A stretch of 11,848 bases of DNA, taken from the NCBI GenBank assembly GCA_004356335.1, contig SMXP01000062.1, forward strand, positions 1-11,848. Direction: 5' to 3'. Shown here in pieces: positions 1-5,439 of this stretch. The stretch's first letter is position 1. The number at the start of each line of letters is the position of its first letter. Below the pieces are notes generated by a model. That model searched no databases and was not told where the DNA came from. It saw only the letters and a program-made list of their open reading frames with translations. The stretch is from Alphaproteobacteria bacterium. Lineage in GTDB: Bacteria > Pseudomonadota > Alphaproteobacteria > SMXP01. Position numbers and translations under genes: made by a program.

Positions 1-203
1 AGGATGACGCCTTCATCGGTGACCACAAAAATGCTTCGGTAAGCGAATTGCCGGAAGGCATAAAGGCCGTTGCCGAGATCTTCGGTTTCCTCGTAAGGAA
101 CATCGGCGGGTATGAATTGTGCGTGAGCCCAATCGGGGCCGATGATTAAAATCGATAGGCAAAACAATGGTAGAAGGCGTTTGCCGGCATTGGATTTGGT
201 CAT
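1..203 (-). CDS. Exported metallo-beta-lactamase-fold hydrolase, N-terminus only (cut by window edge)
   Basis: An open frame begins with ATG at 203-201 and runs off the left edge without a stop; 67 residues are visible. A GGGGG stretch seven bases upstream serves as ribosome binding site. The N-terminus is a Sec signal peptide: basic K8-R9, a hydrophobic run around residues 10-21 and an AHA-Q cleavage site near residue 28. The mature start contains GNGLYAFRQFAYRSIFVVTD followed by EGVI, the pattern of the first beta strands of periplasmic MBL-fold hydrolases, where the next residues are usually TDP. The metal-binding HxHxDH motif would lie beyond the edge, so activity and substrate cannot be judged. 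It lies 59 bp downstream of the aminotransferase on the same strand and may be the third gene of the lrp operon. The fold assignment rests on a short segment and is moderately secure; the export signal is clear. Confidence 0.6.
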   Translation of the reverse strand, partial: MTKSNAGKRLLPLFCLSILIIGPDWAHAQFIPADVPYEETEDLGNGLYAFRQFAYRSIFVVTDEGVI

Positions 204-236
204 TTATATCCCCCAAAGTTGTCCTCGAGTCTTTCT

Positions 237-266
237 GGTTTTGATGGAATCAAAACCGGACCCTAG
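237..266. repeat. Hairpin repeat between aminotransferase and MBL gene
   Basis: Positions 237-245 (GGTTTTGAT) and 249-257 (ATCAAAACC) form a perfect 9-bp stem with a 3-base loop. The adjoining GGACCCTAG (258-266) extends into the stop codon of the aminotransferase. The minus-strand string TAGGGTCCGGTTTTGATT occurs again on the plus strand at 10306-10323, so this is a dispersed element rather than a one-off. No T tract follows the stem on the minus strand, so it is not a good intrinsic terminator; an intercistronic REP-like role is possible. Confidence 0.6.
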
Positions 267-1579
267 TCAACGACCATCAATATATCCGACAATATGGAAA
301 AAATCGTATCGATCTGTTGCTTTTCGATAATGAACGGCGGCGACATGGCAATCGTATCACCGGTCACCCGCACCATGAGACCTTTATCATAGCAACGTTT
401 GAATACGTCCAAGCCCCGCTCGCCGGCCTTGCCGTTCCGCGGTTCAAGTTCCACCCCACCAATGAGACCGATATTTCTCAAATCGATCACATGGCGCGCG
501 CCCTTTAGCGAATGAACAGCATCCGCCCAATAGGGCTCGAGTTGGCCAACCCGTTCGAAAAGTCCTTGCTCTCGATAAACGTCGAGAGCCGCAAGACCCG
601 CTGCCATGGCCAATGGATGACCCGAATAGGTGTAACCGTGGAACAGCTCGATGAATGGTTCGGGCCCATTCATAAAAGCGTCGTATATTTTGTTGTGAAC
701 GATACAGCCGCCTGCGGGCACCGACCCGTTGGTTAGACCCTTGGCGCAAGTGATGATATCGGGTTTGACCCCAAAAAATTCGGCGGCAAATGGCACGCCT
801 AGCCGACCAAAGCCGGTGATCACCTCATCAAAGATCAATAAAATGCCGTGTCGATCACAGATTTCTCTCAAACGCTGCAGCTAGCCTTTGGGTGGCGCGA
901 AGACGCCGGCCGAGCCCGCTACCGGCTCGACGATTAGAGCCGCAATGGTAGACCCATCGTGGAGCGCGACGACCCGCTCCAAGTCATCGGCCAAGTGTGC
1001 GCCCCATTCCGGCTGACCGCGGCTATAGGCATTTTGTTCCAGATTATGCGTATGCCCGATATGATCGACACCGGTGAGCAATGAGCCAAAATACATGCGG
1101 TTCTTGACCATGCCGCCGACCGACATGCCGCCAAATCCAACACCGTGATAGGCGTGCTCGCGGCCGATCAAACGAAACCGTGATCCATCTCCCGTCACGC
1201 GATGATAGGCCAATGCTATTTTCAGTGCCGTATCGACGGCTTCTGAACCCGAATTGGTGAAGAAGATGTGGTCAAGATCCGGTGGCGCCAGTTCCGTCAC
1301 CCGAGAGGCAAATTCAAATGCCCTGGCATGGCCGAATTGAAACCCGGGAGCATAATCGAGTTCTTTTGCGGTTTGCTGTATTGCCTCGACAATTTTCGGC
1401 TGCCCATGACCGGCGTTTACGCACCATAAGCCCGCACAGCCATCAAGCAATTGTCTACCCTCGGATGTCGTGTAGTACATTCCATTAGCGGAGACCAACA
1501 AACGCGGGTTGGATTTGAACTCCCGGTTTGGAGTGAAAGGCATCCAAAATGCATCGAGATCGTTTGGATGGTTTGACAT
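263..1579 (-). pseudogene. Omega-amino acid (beta-alanine):pyruvate aminotransferase, interrupted by an in-frame TAG
   Basis: This is a class III PLP aminotransferase of the beta-alanine/omega-amino acid:pyruvate type: it moves the amino group of an omega-amino acid to pyruvate, giving a semialdehyde and L-alanine in the cytoplasm. From the start at 1579 the frame spans 438 codons, the normal family length. Family features in order are NDLDAFWMPFT (residues 6-16), YYTT (36-39), LDGCAGLWCVNAGHG (45-59), FFTNSGSEAVDTALKIALAYH (106-126), VEPVAGSAGV (218-227), FDEVITGFGR (250-259, PLP-contacting D251) and the PLP lysine K280 in CAKGLTNG. Codon 233 (881-883) is TAG where relatives have Tyr in PPKGYL; the flanking frame is continuous and well conserved. 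Translation ending there would lose D251 and K280, so it would be inactive. One base change from TAC or TAT explains it: recent nonsense mutation or sequence error. Start 1579 is preferred over ATG 1606 because AGGAAAAACAG precedes it. It follows lrp by 64 bp. bauA and aptA are family names; I leave the symbol open because the substrate is not proven. Confidence 0.85.
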
Positions 1580-1643
1580 TCTGTTTTTCCTATTAAGCCA
1601 TTTCATTCCATTAAATCAGTATGAATACCCCGCACGGCCCTGC

Positions 1644-2105
1644 TCACTCGAGAGGCATGGTCGATCTCTTTCTGACAACCCTAAGTGCAAAACTTGATTT
1701 AACCCGGTCGACGCCGGGCAGGCGCGTCAGAAATTCCCGATGCAGTCGCTCGTAATCGGCAGCATCTTTAACAATCACCCGCAACAGGTAATCCGCGTCG
1801 CCGGTCATCAAATAACACTCCATGACCTCTGGACGCTCAATAACATGGGCCTCAAACTCTTCAAGATCGTGACTTTCCTGAGACACCAATGTGATCTGTA
1901 CAAAGACGCTTTGCGGCCGGCCCGACACCTTTTGGTTGAGAAGTGCCGTGTAACCCTCAATGATTCCGGCTTGCTCCAGGGTTCGCACCCGTCGCAAGCA
2001 GGCCGATTGGGACAATCCCACGTGGTGCGCCAGATCCGCATTGCTGATGCGCCCCTTCTTTTGCAGGGCGCCGAGGATCGCATGATCTATGGTATCAATT
2101 TCCAT
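1644..2105 (-). CDS. Lrp/AsnC-family transcriptional regulator
   Basis: A 153-residue feast/famine regulator of normal family length. It starts with the typical MEIDTIDHAILGALQ helix. The winged helix-turn-helix covers the segment from ISNADLAHHVGLSQ through CLRRVRTLEQAGIIEGY, and the C-terminal RAM domain holds the effector-site pattern LMTGDADYLLRV. Proteins of this kind bind DNA as octamers and respond to amino acids. It is transcribed divergently from alanine dehydrogenase and precedes the aminotransferase on the same strand, which points to an alanine-responsive control role like that of AldR or AlaR (inference). An alternative ATG at 2114 adds three residues (MRY). Neither start has a strong Shine-Dalgarno sequence. 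A TATAAT box at 2126-2131 on the minus strand would put the transcript start near 2119, giving only about 14 bases of leader for the 2105 start. Palindromes just upstream suggest autoregulation. Confidence 0.92.
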   Translation of the reverse strand: MEIDTIDHAILGALQKKGRISNADLAHHVGLSQSACLRRVRTLEQAGIIEGYTALLNQKVSGRPQSVFVQITLVSQESHDLEEFEAHVIERPEVMECYLMTGDADYLLRVIVKDAADYERLHREFLTRLPGVDRVKSSFALRVVRKRSTMPLE

Positions 2106-2125
2106 ATACCGCATATTATTCTATT

Positions 2126-2131
2126 ATTATA
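2126..2131 (-). promoter_or_regulatory. Candidate -10 box of the lrp promoter
   Basis: The minus strand reads a perfect TATAAT here, 20-25 bases before the preferred lrp start. No good -35 hexamer sits 16-18 bases further upstream; that position falls inside the palindrome at 2142-2169, which would fit a promoter controlled by a bound regulator. The surrounding DNA is very AT-rich, so chance is a real alternative. Confidence 0.4.
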
Positions 2132-2141
2132 CGATTACAAG

Positions 2142-2195
2142 CAATTATCTTGTGTAATTGTGATAATTGGCCGCAATTTTGCAAGAAAATTCGGT
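2142..2195. promoter_or_regulatory. Candidate Lrp operator region between lrp and ald
   Basis: Two AT-rich palindromes lie side by side. CAATTATC (2142-2149) and GATAATTG (2162-2169) are a perfect 8-bp inverted repeat with a 12-base spacer. Next, CCGCAATTTT and AAAATTCGG (about 2170-2195) form an imperfect inverted repeat around GCAAG. Lrp-family proteins bind arrays of AT-rich degenerate palindromes about two helical turns apart, and this is where a regulator of the divergent lrp and ald genes would be expected to bind. Assignment to this Lrp protein is inference from position and composition. Confidence 0.5.
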
Positions 2196-2261
2196 GGGGT
2201 TTACGCCATAATAGGCGACTAGACCACGTTCACAATTCATTGAATCAGGCAACGGGGGTCT

Positions 2262-2325
2262 AGATTTGTTATTGGTCGCGCATTCGAACCCAAAAACCGC
2301 GTGCACTTTTTGTGAATGCGCTCTG
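2262..2325 (+). repeat. Palindromic intergenic repeat, B module, in the ald leader
   Basis: GCGCATTC (2278-2285) and GAATGCGC (2314-2321) are perfect inverted ends around a loop containing CAAAAACCGC and GCACTTTTT. The flanking TTGGTCGCGC and GCGCTCT match the copies at 3659-3722 and 4390-4504. The element ends about 30 bases before the ald start codon, so if transcribed it would form a hairpin in the ald leader. Confidence 0.7.
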
Positions 2326-2356
2326 TCTGATGATTTAAGTAGCGGCGGAGGGCCTC

Positions 2357-3475
2357 ATGCGCATAGGTGTCCCGAAGGAAATCAAGAACCATGAATATCG
2401 GGTGGGTCTAACACCCGGTAGCGTGCGCGAGCTTGTCGCCGCCGGCCACGAGGTGTTTGTGCAGACCAATGCCGGTGCCGGTATCGGCTACGGCAATGCC
2501 GATTATCGGGCGGTCGGTGGCCACATCTTGTCATCGGCCCGAGAGGTCTTTGACCAAGCGAATTTAATCGTCAAAGTCAAGGAACCTCAGCTGGCCGAAT
2601 GTGCCCTGCTGCGGCCCGGTCAGGCGCTGTTTGCTTATTTGCATTTGGCGGCGGATCCCGCTCAGGCCAATGGTCTTTTGTCATCGGGCGCCACGGCCAT
2701 TGCCTATGAAACCGTGACGGATGATGACGACGGCCTGCCTTTGCTGCGGCCCATGAGCGAGATCGCCGGACGCATGTCGATTCAAGTCGGCGCCCATTGT
2801 CTTGAAAAAGCGCAAGGCGGCGGCGGCATTTTGCTCGGGGGGGTGCCCGGAGTCCCACCGGGCAAGGTCACCATATTGGGCGGTGGCGTCGCCGGCACAA
2901 ACGCCGCCAAAATGGCCGTCGGTCTGGCTGCCCATGTCACCATCCTCGATAGATCGACAAAGCGCCTGCAACAGCTCGACGATCTATTCCAAGGCCGCAT
3001 TCGCACCGCTTATTCCACGTCCGAAACGATCGAACAATTTGTCACTGAAGCCGATCTTGTGATCGGCGCCGTCTTAATACCCGGTGCGGCAGCACCCAAA
3101 CTCGTGTCCCGCGATCTCATTCATGGCATGAAAGCGGGGTCCGTCATGGTCGATATTGCCATCGACCAAGGAGGATGTTTCGAGACAAGCCGTCCGACAA
3201 CACATGAGGAACCGACTTATATAATCGACAATATTGTCCATTATTGCGTCACCAACATGCCGAGCGCCGTGGCGCGCACATCGACCCAGGCGCTGACAAA
3301 TGTGACGTTGCCGTTTGTCCTCGAATTGGCCAACAAGGGAATCTTCCCCGCCCTCGCGGACAATACGCATTTGGCAAATGGTCTCAATGTCCACGCCGGC
3401 TCGATCACCCATCGGCAAGTGGCAAAGGCGCTGAACAAACCGTTTTGCCCGGGTAACGTAACCAAAGCCGCCTAA
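2357..3475 (+). CDS. ald: Alanine dehydrogenase (NAD-dependent)
   Basis: Catalyses reversible oxidative deamination of L-alanine to pyruvate and ammonium with NAD+. The 372-residue length is that of the family (about 370). The start MRIGVPKEIKNHEYRVGLTP is diagnostic, with substrate-binding R15 and K75 (in VKVKEP), catalytic H96 (in AYLHLAAD), the nucleotide-binding loop ILGGGVAGTNAAK near residues 173-185, and catalytic D270 in VDIAIDQGGCFE; these match numbering known from characterised enzymes. The ATG is preceded by GGAGG at 2347-2351. It is divergent from the Lrp-type regulator, a common arrangement. Together with the pyruvate-dependent aminotransferase it could recycle the alanine formed back to pyruvate. 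A repeat element lies between its likely operators and its ribosome binding site. No clear terminator follows. Identity is secure. Confidence 0.97.
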   Translation: MRIGVPKEIKNHEYRVGLTPGSVRELVAAGHEVFVQTNAGAGIGYGNADYRAVGGHILSSAREVFDQANLIVKVKEPQLAECALLRPGQALFAYLHLAADPAQANGLLSSGATAIAYETVTDDDDGLPLLRPMSEIAGRMSIQVGAHCLEKAQGGGGILLGGVPGVPPGKVTILGGGVAGTNAAKMAVGLAAHVTILDRSTKRLQQLDDLFQGRIRTAYSTSETIEQFVTEADLVIGAVLIPGAAAPKLVSRDLIHGMKAGSVMVDIAIDQGGCFETSRPTTHEEPTYIIDNIVHYCVTNMPSAVARTSTQALTNVTLPFVLELANKGIFPALADNTHLANGLNVHAGSITHRQVAKALNKPFCPGNVTKAA

Positions 3476-3615
3476 ATCGAACAGCACGCAGACGCCTTCA
3501 CTGTCGTCTATATTATAAAAACCAGCGGCATAAAAACCAACGGCGAGTGCCATGTCTTTTAAATGCGATCGGGCCGTAGCGCGCCTTGCCCACAACCATT
3601 ACAATGAATCTTGAC

Positions 3616-3722
3616 CTAGAGCATCACTTGCTGTTTTGGAATCACTTGCGACGCTCTAAGTTCTTGTTTGGTCGCGCCGTTTGCGCGCAAAACCGCACAC
3701 ACTTTTGCGCACGGCGCTCTAA
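3616..3722 (+). repeat. Two-module palindromic repeat (A+B), copy upstream of the GFA gene
   Basis: Module A (3616-3658) runs from CTAGAGC to GCTCTA with a central TTTTGGAATCAC and two direct copies of ATCACTTG (3623-3630 and 3641-3648). Module B follows at once: TTGTTTGGTCGCGC, then GCGCCGT (3674-3680) pairing with ACGGCGC (3711-3717), with CAAAACCGC and ACACTTTTG in the loop, ending GCGCTCTAA. The same A then B order occurs at 4349-4504. It fills much of the 272-bp gap between ald and the GFA gene. Confidence 0.7.
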
Positions 3723-3747
3723 TCGATCACCCATTCAGGAGAGCATC

Positions 3748-4239
3748 ATGCTGCTTGAAGGATCCTGCCATTGCGGCGCGGTTAAATTCTCCGTTCAATC
3801 GCCCCACCCTTATCCATATATGCTTTGCTATTGTTCCATTTGTCGCAAGACTGCCGGCGGTGGCGGATATGCCATCAATCTAAGCGGCGATTACAACACA
3901 ATGAAGGTCGACGGAGAACACAATGTCGCCGTCTATCGCGCCATGGTCAAAGACCGCGAGACCGGCATACCAAAACAAAGCAACGCCTATAGAAATTTTT
4001 GCTCCAAATGCGGCAGCGCCCTATGGGTGTGGAGCCCAACATGGCCGGATCTGGTACACCCGCACGCTTCCGCAATCGATTCGGCATTACCCATCCCGCC
4101 CGAGCGCACACATATCTTGCTCGATTCAAAAGCATCCTGGACCGAGCTCCATGCCGATCCTCAGGACAGGACTTTTGACAAATATCCAAATGAATCGATT
4201 GCCGCGTGGCACGAAAGATTGAATCTGGAAGTTGAATAA
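3748..4239 (+). CDS. GFA/CENP-V-domain zinc-binding protein
   Basis: A 163-residue protein consisting of a single glutathione-dependent formaldehyde-activating (GFA) type domain. Zinc ligands are visible: C7 and C9 in GSCHCGAVKF, C27, C29 and C32 in CYCSICRKTAG, and C85 and C88 in NFCSKCGSALW, the usual seven-cysteine pattern for two zinc sites. Family members are named after Gfa, reported to promote S-hydroxymethylglutathione formation, but most paralogues have no proven reaction, so I do not assign one. The start at 3748 is chosen because AGGAGAG precedes it; the frame is open upstream to 3586, but that extension crosses the repeat element and lacks family similarity. Gene neighbours give no functional link, and the repeat copies on both sides suggest it is transcribed alone. 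Confidence 0.88.
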   Translation: MLLEGSCHCGAVKFSVQSPHPYPYMLCYCSICRKTAGGGGYAINLSGDYNTMKVDGEHNVAVYRAMVKDRETGIPKQSNAYRNFCSKCGSALWVWSPTWPDLVHPHASAIDSALPIPPERTHILLDSKASWTELHADPQDRTFDKYPNESIAAWHERLNLEVE

Positions 4240-4348
4240 CAACCGATTGCTATACGAAATTGTGATCGGCCCCGCAATCCGTTGGGTGAAACCAAATTAA
4301 TTGCCATGAAGCGATCAAAAACTCTTCTGTTAGACTACGCCTCAAAGC

Positions 4349-4504
4349 TAGAGCACGTTGACAAAAGATGGAATCCCTAACGTGCTCTAAGTCTTTGTTT
4401 GGTCGCGCATTCGGACGGAAAACCGGGCCCGTTCATCCCTTCAATCGATCCACCGGATCGATTGACCTTGGCAAGGACGGTCTTCACTCCTGAATGCGCT
4501 CTAG
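4349..4504 (+). repeat. Two-module palindromic repeat (A+B) with an internal insertion
   Basis: Module A is TAGAGCACGTT (4349-4359) and its exact complement AACGTGCTCTA (4379-4389), an 11-bp stem with TGGAATC in the loop. Module B starts TTGTTTGGTCGCGC; GCGCATTC (4405-4412) pairs with GAATGCGC (4492-4499). Its core GGACGGAAAACCGG (4413-4426) should be followed almost directly by a CCACTTTTCCTG-like arm, as seen in the copy at 10243-10290, but here roughly 50 extra bases intervene. That extra DNA holds TCAATCGATCC (4441-4451) and GGATCGATTGA (4455-4465), a perfect 11-bp palindrome with a 3-base spacer. Confidence 0.7.
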
Positions 4505-4585
4505 CTCAAGGCGGTTTCTATTACCGACCTGTCCCCCTTGCGGTGATTGGGCGCTTTGGGGCCGTCAAATTTTGCAGCCCCGGCG

Positions 4586-4624
4586 GAAAAGAAAACGGCC
4601 GCATGAACGTATCCATGCGGCCGT
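4586..4624 (-). terminator. Intrinsic terminator of the lipoprotein gene
   Basis: On the minus strand, ACGGCCGCATG (from 4624) and CATGCGGCCGT (to 4595) form a perfect 11-bp GC-rich stem with an 8-base loop. It is followed directly by a T-rich run reading TTTTCTTTT. It lies 35 bp past the stop codon of the lipoprotein gene in the right orientation, so it very likely ends that transcript. Confidence 0.88.
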
Positions 4625-4659
4625 CGCTGATTCATCCGAATTGGTTTTTAGCGATAAAC

Positions 4660-5148
4660 CTATTCAGCAGATTCCCAGGTCCCGCCTTGAAAACCACAAC
4701 CGATTTCCAAACCGCCCGGATCACCCTCGTAATAAACCACGGCACCGTCAGCCGTCACACAAGAACCGACCGACCCTTCTGGACTGCAGGCCCCGGCATT
4801 GTGAACCGCATCGCTATTGTCGTCTTCTTCACCGCGCGCCGTGCAGGCCCCGGCATCCAACGGGCCCGAGCACACTTTGTAAGGTCCGGCAAACATATTC
4901 TGCATGGTGTAATTGCATGACCCGGCGCCATCGGCCGCATCCGCTACCGCTTCGACCGCGTCTTCTGCGGCGTCAGCAACAGTATCGGCGGCTTCTTCAA
5001 CAGCCTCTTCTACGGCTTCCGCGGATTCTTCGATCGCATCAGGCGCTGCGGATTCTTCTGCGCTTTGCTGTTCACCGCATCCCCATAGGCCTAGGCTAAG
5101 TACAAATGTGGTACTCCAGAGCCAAATAACTCTTCGTGGTGTGCTCAT
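4660..5148 (-). CDS. Small Cys-rich lipoprotein with acidic Ala/Glu helix (unknown function)
   Basis: A 162-residue protein I do not recognise by family. It has a lipoprotein signal: basic R5-R6, a hydrophobic run to residue 22, and LWGC with C24 as lipidated cysteine (W at -2 is unusual, but L at -3 and G at -1 fit). Residues 29-75 are low complexity, mostly Ala, Glu, Asp and Val (EAVEEAVEEAADTVADAAED), likely one long acidic helix acting as a spacer. Residues 76-162 form a domain with six cysteines (78, 93, 102, 121, 130, 151) that could make three disulfides in the periplasm; it ends GLEIGCGFQGGTW. The two GAC motifs (100-102 and 119-121) hint at an internal repeat. Start 5148 is chosen because the signal peptide begins there and GAGGGAG lies 10 bases upstream; an ATG at 5190 would put 14 residues in front. 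It is monocistronic with its own terminator. The gene ends in TAG. Confidence 0.78.
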   Translation of the reverse strand: MSTPRRVIWLWSTTFVLSLGLWGCGEQQSAEESAAPDAIEESAEAVEEAVEEAADTVADAAEDAVEAVADAADGAGSCNYTMQNMFAGPYKVCSGPLDAGACTARGEEDDNSDAVHNAGACSPEGSVGSCVTADGAVVYYEGDPGGLEIGCGFQGGTWESAE

Positions 5149-5439
5149 TATGTCTTCACTCCCTCGCAAGTTAAAAATCGGATAGCCCATTGTGCAGGTT
5201 TTCGCGGAAAACGGAACCTTTCAAAAAGCGGCGCTATTCTGCATTGCCGATTGGCCGTTTTGCGGCCCCAAAACCGCCAGTTTCCGGGCCGTCTTCGGAC
5301 ATCGGTCGACCTCCTTTTCGCGGTTCGATCCGGCGGAGCGGTGCATTTTTGCTATTGCCCCGGGGCCTGATGGCCGAAAACCGAATGCGACTTGTTGTGG
5401 CTTCCGGCAATTTTGGCCTTGATGCATTTGTGCTGGTTG
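5149..5439. other. Intergenic region, no gene seen
   Basis: This 291-bp gap separates the ends of two minus-strand genes. Short frames exist on both strands (for example 5192-5422 plus and 5221-5427 minus), but they overlap one another, lack ribosome binding sites and resemble no family. A small hairpin GTTTTC/GAAAAC occurs at 5198-5212. I see no convincing terminator for the nitrilase-family gene and no clear promoter for the lipoprotein. Confidence 0.5.

Noticed and set aside
881..883. TAG read as an amino acid (genetic code reassignment or pyrrolysine)
   Set aside because: TAG also ends the lipoprotein, RND and aminotransferase frames, and the family residue here is Tyr, not a known pyrrolysine site; point mutation or error is simpler.
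3516..3545. Two imperfect 15-bp tandem copies (TAAAAACCAGCGGCA and TAAAAACCAACGGCG)
   Set aside because: Only two copies with mismatches and no gene or signal attached; likely a slippage duplication.
3074..3595. 173-codon minus-strand frame
   Set aside because: It lies almost wholly antisense to the alanine dehydrogenase gene, has no family resemblance and is explained by the codon structure of ald.
4399..4920. 173-codon plus-strand frame over the repeat and the lipoprotein gene
   Set aside because: It crosses the palindromic repeat, the terminator and the antisense of the lipoprotein; no binding site or family pattern.
4913..5185. Plus-strand Ser/Ala-rich frame
   Set aside because: The low-complexity composition is just the complement of the Ala/Glu-rich helix of the lipoprotein gene.
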